From: Nocardioides zeae
GTDB taxonomy: Bacteria > Actinomycetota > Actinomycetes > Propionibacteriales > Nocardioidaceae
Assembly: GCF_010686755.1 (NCBI RefSeq)
Contig: NZ_JAAGXA010000007.1
Coordinates: 62,001 to 126,000, forward strand
Length of the DNA: 64,000 nucleotides
Direction of reading: 5' to 3'
The notes under the pieces are model-generated. The model had not been told where the DNA came from, ran no database searches, and was given only the letters and a program-made list of their open reading frames with translations. Positions within the stretch are counted from its first letter, which is position 1, and each line of letters begins with the position of its first letter. Positions 58,020-64,000 of the stretch are shown one piece after another. A program made the translations under genes and the position numbers.

Positions 58020-59867
58020 ATGTTCGCTCGTCCGCTCCTCTCCACCGTGCTCGCCGGGTCGCTGGCGACCGCCGCGCTCGCCCTGGGCTCGCTCGCCCCC
58101 GCCTCGGCCGACCCGGCCGCCCCGCCCGCCGCCGGTGACATCGTCGGCGTCGGCTCCGACACCAGCCAGTTCGTGCTCGACAACCTCGCCGACGGTGCGA
58201 CCGTCGGCGGCACGTCGGTGCCGGGCTACAACGCCGGGGTCACCACCGGCAAGCTGCGGAGCTTCCACGCCCTCACGGCCGGCACCAGCGCGCAGATCGT
58301 CGTGCGCCAGGGCTCGCAGCCGATCAACCGCCCCAACGGCTCGGGACAGGGCAAGGCGACGCTCTACAACCCCTCGAACCCGAACATCGACTTCGCGCGC
58401 TCCTCCTCGGCGCTCAACGACGCCGAGGTCAACGCCGGCCTCTACGCCTACCCGTTCGCGGTCGACGGTCTCGGGCTCGCGACGGCCCGCACGACCAACG
58501 CGCCGGCCACCCTGACGTCGGCGCAGATCGTCGGGATCTACCAGGGCACGATCAAGAACTGGAGCGAGGTCGGCGGCAAGGCGGGCACGATCGTCCCGCA
58601 GATCCCCCAGTCGGGCTCCGGCACGCGCTCGTTCTTCACCTCCGAGCTGAAGAAGCTCAACGGGGGCGTCGACGTCACGCTGGCCGCGACGGTGGTGGAC
58701 GTGCAGGAGCACGACGACGCCACCGTGAAGTCAAACCCCAACGCGATCGCGCCGTTCTCGACCGGCCGCGCCGAGCTGGCCGGCACCGTCACCATCGTCG
58801 GCGGGTTCACCGCCAAGCGTGCCCTGTACAACGTGGTGCGCGCGGCCGACCGCACCCGCCTCGCCGGCGTCTTCGGCGCCGACGGGTTCGTGTGCTCCAC
58901 CGACGCGCGGCCGCTCATCGAGGCCGCGGGCTTCGACCAGCTCGCCCGTGACGAGTTCGGCGGCGTCTGCGGCGAGGCGACCCAGACCGCCACGTCGAAC
59001 TTCACCACCAACGAGGTCGTCGTGACCGGAACGACCCTCGCCGCGTCCTCGCCGTCGGCGGGCAGCGTGGCGTTCGCCGCGACGGTCGACGCGAAGGGCG
59101 CCGACGTCTCCGCCGGCACCGTCGAGCTCCTCGAGGGCACGACCAAGGTCGCCACGGCGCGCTTCGCGCAGGGCAGGTTCGCCACGACGCTGACCGGTGT
59201 CTCCGCGGGCAGCCACAGCTACACGGCGCGCTACGTGCCCGCGGCCGGCGTGCTGCAGGAGGGCTCCACCTCGGCAGCCACCTCCGTCGTCGTCCGGGTC
59301 GCGCCCGTGCTCCGTGCCGGTGTGTCGCCGAGCCGCAGCAGCTTCGGCCAGGCCCGGGTGTTGTCGGCCGTGGTCACCACGCCGAGCGGCGCCGCGGCCA
59401 CCGGCCAGGTCCGCTTCACCTTCGGCGGCGCCCGCACCACGGTGGCCCTCGACGCCAACGGCAAGGCGACCCTGACCGCCGGGGCCTCGACGCCCGCGGG
59501 CGCCTACGCCATCAAGATGGAGTACCTCGGCAACGACGCCCTCGTCCCCGCCTCCGCGTCGGGCACCCACACCATCCAGAAGGCGACGCCGGCCATCGGC
59601 GAGACGTTCCCGTCGGCCGTGTCCACCAGCGCGTCCGGCACCCGGGGGACCGTCGTCGTCAACGTGCCCGGCGTGCAGCAGGCCATCAGCGGCAGCGTGA
59701 CGATCTACGCCGGCAGCAAGGTCTTCGCCCGCGGAACGGTGAGCCGCGGCGTCGCCACCATCACCCTGCCGAAGGTCGGCCGCGGCACGCACACCCTGCG
59801 CGCGGTCTACTCCGGCGACCGCAGCGTCAACGGCCGCAGCCAGACCTTCACGGTCACCGGTCGCTGA
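58020..59867 (+). CDS. PstS-like binding protein with Ig-like repeats
   Basis: A 615-residue secreted protein: signal peptide cleaved after ASA near 30, a PstS-like domain (about 40-330) with [14 protein letters not shown] and the binding loop [16 protein letters not shown], then two to three Ig-like repeats of about 85 residues ([41 protein letters not shown], and [17 protein letters not shown]; split). No membrane anchor or sorting signal is visible at its C-terminus, so retention at the wall is unclear. AGGAGA precedes the ATG. It sits between the sortase-like gene and pstB. Confidence 0.85.
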   Translation: MFARPLLSTVLAGSLATAALALGSLAPASADPAAPPAAGDIVGVGSDTSQFVLDNLADGATVGGTSVPGYNAGVTTGKLRSFHALTAGTSAQIVVRQGSQPINRPNGSGQGKATLYNPSNPNIDFARSSSALNDAEVNAGLYAYPFAVDGLGLATARTTNAPATLTSAQIVGIYQGTIKNWSEVGGKAGTIVPQIPQSGSGTRSFFTSELKKLNGGVDVTLAATVVDVQEHDDATVKSNPNAIAPFSTGRAELAGTVTIVGGFTAKRALYNVVRAADRTRLAGVFGADGFVCSTDARPLIEAAGFDQLARDEFGGVCGEATQTATSNFTTNEVVVTGTTLAASSPSAGSVAFAATVDAKGADVSAGTVELLEGTTKVATARFAQGRFATTLTGVSAGSHSYTARYVPAAGVLQEGSTSAATSVVVRVAPVLRAGVSPSRSSFGQARVLSAVVTTPSGAAATGQVRFTFGGARTTVALDANGKATLTAGASTPAGAYAIKMEYLGNDALVPASASGTHTIQKATPAIGETFPSAVSTSASGTRGTVVVNVPGVQQAISGSVTIYAGSKVFARGTVSRGVATITLPKVGRGTHTLRAVYSGDRSVNGRSQTFTVTGR

Positions 59868-59962
59868 CCCACCCGCCGGACCGCTCCACCGCACACCCCG
59901 GCCCGCCGTCGTCGGACACCGTCCGGCGGCGGCGGGCCACCCCCGTGAGAGGAACCAGACCC

Positions 59963-60868
59963 ATGCGCCACGACTCCGTCGTCCCCGCCCCGGCGGCGTT
60001 CGACCTGTACGCCGACGACCAGGCCACCACCGTCATCCCGGCCGTCCCCGGGGAGGTGCCGGGCGGTGCGCCCGCGGCGTACCGTGTCGCGGCAGGCGGC
60101 GAGCTCGAGGCGCGCGAGGTGTCGGCGTGGTTCGGCGAGCGGCTGGTGCTCGACCGCGTCTCGCTGACGATGCCGGCACGGAGCGTCACCGCGCTCATCG
60201 GACCCTCCGGGTGCGGGAAGTCGACCTTCCTGCGCATCCTCAACCGCATGCACGAGCTGGTGCCCTCGGCGGCGCTGGCGGGCGAGGTGCTCCTCGACGG
60301 CGAGGACGTCTACGACCCGCGGCGGAAGCTGACCGACGCCCGTCGCTCGATCGGGATGGTGTTCCAGAAGCCGAACCCGTTCCCGGCCATGTCGATCCGG
60401 GAGAACGTGCTCGCCGGACTGCGCCTCACCGGCACGAAGGCGTCGCGCGCCGAGAAGGACGAGCTGGTCGAGAGCTCGCTCGTGCGGGCCGGTCTGTGGA
60501 CCGAGGTGCGGGACCGGCTCAGCGCGCCCGGCGGCGGCCTGTCGGGCGGTCAGCAGCAGCGGCTGTGCATCGCCCGTTCCCTGGCGGTGCGGCCCGAGGT
60601 GCTGCTCATGGACGAGCCGTGCTCGGCGCTCGACCCCACCTCGACCCGCGTGATCGAGGAGACGATGACGGAGCTCGCCCGCGAGATCACGATCGTCATC
60701 GTCACCCACAACATGCAGCAGGCGCGGCGGGTCTCGCAGACCTGCGCGTTCTTCCTCGCCGCGCAGGGCACTCCCGGTGTGATCGTCGAGCACGGGGATA
60801 CTGACGCCATGTTCTCCACACCCCGCGACCAGCGCACGAGCGACTACGTCAACGGCCGCTTCGGGTGA
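59963..60868 (+). CDS. pstB: Phosphate ABC transporter ATPase PstB
   Basis: A 301-residue ATPase that powers PstCA. Walker [10 protein letters not shown] (about 77-85), Q-loop [11 protein letters not shown], signature LSGGQQQR, and Walker [13 protein letters not shown] are intact, and THNMQQA holds the switch histidine. The first 45 residues are a non-conserved extension, so it is longer than typical PstB. GAGAGGA precedes the ATG. It is the last transport gene, separated from pstCA by four surface-protein genes. Its stop overlaps the next GTG. Confidence 0.95.
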   Translation: MRHDSVVPAPAAFDLYADDQATTVIPAVPGEVPGGAPAAYRVAAGGELEAREVSAWFGERLVLDRVSLTMPARSVTALIGPSGCGKSTFLRILNRMHELVPSAALAGEVLLDGEDVYDPRRKLTDARRSIGMVFQKPNPFPAMSIRENVLAGLRLTGTKASRAEKDELVESSLVRAGLWTEVRDRLSAPGGGLSGGQQQRLCIARSLAVRPEVLLMDEPCSALDPTSTRVIEETMTELAREITIVIVTHNMQQARRVSQTCAFFLAAQGTPGVIVEHGDTDAMFSTPRDQRTSDYVNGRFG

Positions 60869-61821
60869 CGTCGCCGGGTCCGCGGCGGCCGGCGCCGCGG
60901 AGCCAGCCAAGGCCGCGGGGGACCGCGGCGAAGAAGACGGCCGCCAAGAAGACGGCCGCCAAGAAGACGGCCGCCACGAAGACTGCGGCGAGGAAGCCTG
61001 CGTCGCGGTCGGCGGGTCGCGCGCCGACCGCCGCCCAGCGCCGACGCCGGGCGGCGCAGCGGCGGCAGCGGGCACGGCGCCTCGTCGTACCCCTCGTCGT
61101 CGCGGTGCTCGGGCTCGCCCTCGTCGGCACCGCCTGGTGGCTCGGCCGCGACACCCCGGCACCGGCGCCGGAGGCGGGCACGTCCGCGCCCGGCGGGGTG
61201 GTGCCGCCGGCGTCCGACCCCGCGCCGATCGTGCCGGCCGGACGCCCCGTCGTCCCCGTCGTCGACGCCGCCTGGACGGCGCAGGTCGCCGAGGCGACGG
61301 GGATCCCGCCGGTGGCGGTCAACGCGTACGCCGTGGCCGAGCTGCGCCTGCGCACCGAGGCGCCGTCGTGCTCGATGGGGTGGTCGACGCTGGCCGGCAT
61401 CGGGTGGGTCGAGTCCCACCACGGCTCGATCCACGGCAGCATCCTCGGCCTCGACGGCCGCGCGGAGCCCCCCATCGTGGGCCCGGCGCTCGACGGGACC
61501 GGCGGGTTCGCCGCCATCCCGTCCGACCCGCTGCTCGCCGCGTGGCACGGCGACCCGACGTGGGACCACGCGGTCGGTCCGCTCCAGTTCATCTCCTCGA
61601 CGTGGGACCGCTGGCGTTCCGACGGCGACGGCGACGGCGTGATGGACCCCAACGACCTCGACGACGCGGCCTACGCCGCCGCCCGCTACCTCTGCCACGA
61701 CGGCCACGACCTCGCGACGGGGGAGGGCTGGGCCGAGGCGGTGTTCTCCTACAACCACGACGACGCCTACGTCGCATCGGTCTACGCGGCAGCGAGCGGG
61801 TACGCGGCCTCCGCCGGCTGA
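60865..61821 (+). CDS. Membrane-anchored lytic transglycosylase-like protein with Lys-rich tail
   Basis: A 318-residue protein. Residues 20-45 contain AAKKT repeats like histone H1 or HU tails, then an Arg/Gln-rich stretch, one membrane helix (about 73-95), a Pro-rich linker, and an outer domain from about 135. This domain has [16 protein letters not shown] with the catalytic-type Glu (WVES), [13 protein letters not shown] and [20 protein letters not shown], typical of a transglycosylase (SLT/RlpA-like) fold. [16 protein letters not shown] could bind calcium. It should cleave peptidoglycan glycan strands. GTG start, overlapping pstB by four bases. Confidence 0.85.
   Translation: MTSPGPRRPAPRSQPRPRGTAAKKTAAKKTAAKKTAATKTAARKPASRSAGRAPTAAQRRRRAAQRRQRARRLVVPLVVAVLGLALVGTAWWLGRDTPAPAPEAGTSAPGGVVPPASDPAPIVPAGRPVVPVVDAAWTAQVAEATGIPPVAVNAYAVAELRLRTEAPSCSMGWSTLAGIGWVESHHGSIHGSILGLDGRAEPPIVGPALDGTGGFAAIPSDPLLAAWHGDPTWDHAVGPLQFISSTWDRWRSDGDGDGVMDPNDLDDAAYAAARYLCHDGHDLATGEGWAEAVFSYNHDDAYVASVYAAASGYAASAG
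60926..60980 (+). repeat. 15-base tandem repeat coding Ala-Ala-Lys-Lys-Thr
   Basis: AAGAAGACGGCCGCC is repeated three times with a fourth degenerate copy, in frame, in the N-terminal part of the transglycosylase-like gene. Confidence 0.75.
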
Positions 61822-61849
61822 GCCCCGCCCGGCCCGCCCCGGCGGCCCG

Positions 61850-61899
61850 GCCCGGCTCGGCCCGGCCCCGCCCGGCCCCGCCCGGCCCCGGCCCGGCGC
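61850..61899 (+). repeat. CCCGGCCCCG decamer repeat
   Basis: About four copies of CCCGGCCCCG lie in the gap after the transglycosylase-like gene. They precede the family A array and have no coding support. Confidence 0.7.
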
Positions 61900-61901
61900 A
61901 G

Positions 61902-62150
61902 GAAAACGCGGACGGCCGAGGAAAGTGCGCGGGCCGCACGACGCGGAGGAAGAAAACGCGGACCCGAACCCGCGACACGCCGAGGTCCCGGGCCCTCCGG
62001 TCCGCGTTTTCATTCCCCGGGTCCGCGCCCGGTCCGCGTTTTCATTCCCCGGGTCCGCGCCCGGTCCGCGTTTTCATTCCCCGGGTCCGCGCCCGGTCCG
62101 CGTTTTCATTCCCCGGGCCCGCGCCCGGTCCGCGTTTTCCTTCCCCGGGC
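61902..62150. repeat. Family A repeat locus 3 with a five-copy 32-base array
   Basis: GAAAACGCGGAC at 61902-61913, the variant GAGGAAAGTGCGCGGG at 61918-61933 and GAAAACGCGGACC at 61952-61964 are followed by five copies in the opposite orientation. TCCGCGTTTTC starts at 62001, 62033, 62065, 62097 and 62129, each exactly 32 bases apart. The unit reads TCCGCGTTTTCATTCCCCGG then GTCCGCGCCCGG. The first four copies have CATTCC and the last CCTTCC. All spacer parts are nearly identical, so this is a tandem repeat, not CRISPR. Confidence 0.9.
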
Positions 62151-62204
62151 CCGACCCCCCGCGGCCCCACCCGTCCTCGAATGGTGACGCGCGGGGGCCC
62201 CGAC

Positions 62205-62210
62205 TAGGCT
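62205..62210 (+). promoter_or_regulatory. -10 hexamer for mfd
   Basis: TAGGCT ends eight bases before the GTG at 62219, with no ribosome-binding sequence. Confidence 0.5.
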
Positions 62211-62218
62211 CCTTCCTC

Positions 62219-64000
62219 GTGCAACTCTCCGGGCTCGCCGACGCCGTCCTGGCCGATCCGACCCTCGACGAGGCGCTCGCGGGAGCACGGGACCGCTCCG
62301 AGCGGGTCCTCGACCTGACCGGTCCCGCCGCGGTCCGGCCGTTCGTCGTGAAGGGGCTCGCCGACCTCGGGCGCACCGTCCTCGCCGTGACCGCGACGAC
62401 CCGGGACGCCGAGGAGCTCGTCGCCGCGTTGGGCGACCTCCTCGACCCGGCGACGGTCGGCTACTTCCCGAGCTGGGAGACCCTCCCGCACGAGCGGCTG
62501 AGCCCCCGCAGCGACACGGTCGGCCGCCGGCTCGCCGTGCTGCGCCGCCTCGCCCACCCCGGGGACGACGCGGCCAACGGCCCGCTCTCCGTGGTGGTCG
62601 CGCCCGTGCGCAGCGTGCTGCAGCCGCAGGTCAAGGGGCTGGGTGACCTGGTCCCGGTCGAGCTGACCCCCGGTGCCGAGGCGTCGCTCGAGGGCGTGGT
62701 CCGCGGGCTGGAGGCGGCGGCGTACACCCGGGTCGACCTCGTCGAGAAGCGCGGGGAGTACGCCGTGCGCGGCGGCATCGTCGACGTCTTCCCCCCGACG
62801 GACGAGCACCCGATGCGCGTCGAGTTCTGGGGCGACGAGGTGGAGGACATCCGCACCTTCTCGGTCGCCGACCAGCGCACGCTGGAGAAGGTGGAGCGGC
62901 TGTGGGCGCCGCCGTGCCGCGAGCTGCTGCTGACGCCCGACGTGCGGGAGCGGGCCCGCGTGCTGGGCGAGCAGCACCCGCAGCTGCGGGAGCTCACCGA
63001 GAAGCTCGCCGAGGGCATCGCGGTCGAGGGCATGGAGTCGCTCGCGCCGGTGCTCGTCGACGAGCTGGAGCTGCTCCTCGACGTGCTGCCGGCCGACGCC
63101 CACGTGCTCGTCCTCGACCCCGAGCGCGGCCGCCGTCGCGCGGCCGACCTGGTCGCGACGAGCGAGGAGTTCCTCGCGGCCTCCTGGGCGGCCGCCGCCG
63201 GTGGGGGCCAGGCGCCGATCGACCTGGGGGCCGCGTCGTACCGCTCCTACGCGGACGTGCGCGAGCACGCCCTGGCCCGCGGCCAGGCGTGGTGGAGCGT
63301 GAGCCCGTTCGGCATCGCCGACGACGGCACGACCCCGGCCGACGCTCCCGTCACCGAGGCCGCCATCGCCGGCGTGCCGAGCCGTCCGCTGTCGGTGAAG
63401 CCCGCCGAGGCCTACCGCGGCGACGTCGAGAAGGCGCTCGCCGACGTGGGGGGCTGGCTCACCCAGGGCTACCGCGTCGTGGTGGTGCACCCGGGCCACG
63501 GTCCCGCCCAGCGCACCGTGGAGGCGCTGGCGGACCGCGACGTACCGGCCCGTCTCGTCGACGCCGTCGACACCCTGCCGCCGACCGACGTCGTGACGGT
63601 GACCTGCGGTGCGCTCACGCACGGCCTCGTCGACGAGCCCAACCGCCTCGCCCTCCTCACCGGCGAGGACATCTCCGGCCAGAAGGCGTCGACGCGCGAC
63701 ATGCGCAAGATGCCCGCCCGGCGCAAGCGCCAGATCGACCCGCTCGAGCTGAAGGCCGGCGACTTCGTCGTGCACGAGCAGCACGGCGTGGGCCGCTTCA
63801 TCGAGATGAAGCAGCGCGAGGTGCAGGGGGCGGTGCGGGAGTACCTCGTGCTCGAGTACGGCGCCTCCAAGCGCGGCGCCCCGCCGGACCGGCTCTACGT
63901 GCCCGCCGACGCCCTCGACCAGGTGACGCGCTACGTCGGCGGCGAGCAGCCGGCGCTCGACCGGCTCGGCGGCGGCGACTGGACGAAGCGCAAGGCGCGC
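62219..64000 (+). CDS. mfd: Transcription-repair coupling factor Mfd, N-terminal half
   Basis: An open frame of 594 codons that runs off the right edge; Mfd is usually about 1150-1200 residues, so half is missing. The visible part covers the UvrB-homology region (GYFPSWETLPHERLSPRSDTVGRRLAVLRRL near 81-111; split) and YAVRGGIVDVFPP. The RNA-polymerase-interacting domain begins near 510 with LKAGDFVVHEQHGVGRF and YLVLEYGASKRG. Helicase motifs lie beyond the window. It displaces stalled RNA polymerase and recruits UvrA. The GTG is fixed by TAGGCT eight bases upstream. Confidence 0.95.
   Translation, partial: MQLSGLADAVLADPTLDEALAGARDRSERVLDLTGPAAVRPFVVKGLADLGRTVLAVTATTRDAEELVAALGDLLDPATVGYFPSWETLPHERLSPRSDTVGRRLAVLRRLAHPGDDAANGPLSVVVAPVRSVLQPQVKGLGDLVPVELTPGAEASLEGVVRGLEAAAYTRVDLVEKRGEYAVRGGIVDVFPPTDEHPMRVEFWGDEVEDIRTFSVADQRTLEKVERLWAPPCRELLLTPDVRERARVLGEQHPQLRELTEKLAEGIAVEGMESLAPVLVDELELLLDVLPADAHVLVLDPERGRRRAADLVATSEEFLAASWAAAAGGGQAPIDLGAASYRSYADVREHALARGQAWWSVSPFGIADDGTTPADAPVTEAAIAGVPSRPLSVKPAEAYRGDVEKALADVGGWLTQGYRVVVVHPGHGPAQRTVEALADRDVPARLVDAVDTLPPTDVVTVTCGALTHGLVDEPNRLALLTGEDISGQKASTRDMRKMPARRKRQIDPLELKAGDFVVHEQHGVGRFIEMKQREVQGAVREYLVLEYGASKRGAPPDRLYVPADALDQVTRYVGGEQPALDRLGGGDWTKRKAR

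Noticed and set aside
61990..62150. CRISPR array
   Set aside because: The 32-base period has no unique spacers; the whole unit is repeated almost unchanged. There are no cas genes in the window.

Overview
The window is very GC-rich, densely packed DNA from an actinobacterium. The evidence is a coproporphyrin-type heme pair (HemY-like oxidase plus ChdC/HemQ), a split LigC/primase-polymerase repair pair, a glmU-prs-rplY-pth-mfd gene set, a transmembrane Ser/Thr kinase, and many start codons preceded by a -10-like hexamer at 5 to 8 bases (leaderless transcription). A Nocardioides/Aeromicrobium-like organism is my best guess, by inference only. I see no transposase, prophage or CRISPR array. The only RNA gene I found is a tRNA-Gln.

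Layout. 1-7185: acyl-CoA ligase, a lipoprotein, two linked helical/Gly-rich proteins, then an acyl-CoA dehydrogenase/3-hydroxyacyl-CoA dehydrogenase pair divergent from a TetR regulator, with a striking overlapping palindrome between them. 7186-8551: a repeat-bearing gap and a DUF4349 lipoprotein. 8701-15502: an organosulfur-scavenging cluster (two DszC/SfnB-type flavin monooxygenases, SfnG, SfnB, SsuD, flavin reductase). 15567-17805: last heme-biosynthesis steps. 17887-19383: a Cys-codon-rich leaderless upstream ORF with an attenuator-like leader, a cysteine-dioxygenase-like gene, a rhodanese-like protein lacking its cysteine, and convergent msrB. 19413-24290: membrane-anchored nucleotide cyclase, primase-polymerase, USP-like protein, ATP-dependent DNA ligase and an unknown protein. 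24489-27272: tRNA-Gln, glmU, prs. 27499-33739: a three-gene operon of a 955-aa secreted protein, a periplasmic-binding-type lipoprotein and a receptor-type kinase. 34369-35695: rplY and pth. 35912-50366: an unknown protein, a TetR regulator and a complete exopolysaccharide operon (initiating transferase, Alg14/Alg13-like pair, acyltransferase, Wzy, Wzz, GT2, Wzx, sulfotransferase, beta-propeller, kinase-fold protein), followed by cysQ. 50632-60868: an unusual phosphate-uptake operon. 60865-61821: a lytic-transglycosylase-like protein. 62219-end: mfd.

The parts worth most attention are these. (1) The Cys-rich upstream ORF and mutually exclusive hairpins in front of the cysteine-dioxygenase/rhodanese pair. 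(2) A pst operon in which pstC and pstA are followed by three surface-type binding-protein-like genes and a sortase-fold protein that has lost His, Cys and Arg of its active site, with pstB last. (3) Three intergenic loci carrying inverted and tandem copies of the same 12-13 base core (GTCCGCGTTTTC), partly in exact 32-base steps, plus a second 46-base palindrome family present twice. (4) A probable sulfated exopolysaccharide: sulfotransferase inside the operon and a PAP phosphatase right behind it.

Sulfur is a recurring theme (organosulfonate/sulfone oxygenases, cysteine dioxygenase, methionine sulfoxide reductase, sulfotransferase, PAP phosphatase), so coordinated sulfur control across 8-19 kb is plausible. 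All functional statements come from reading motifs and gene order by eye; no database search was possible.
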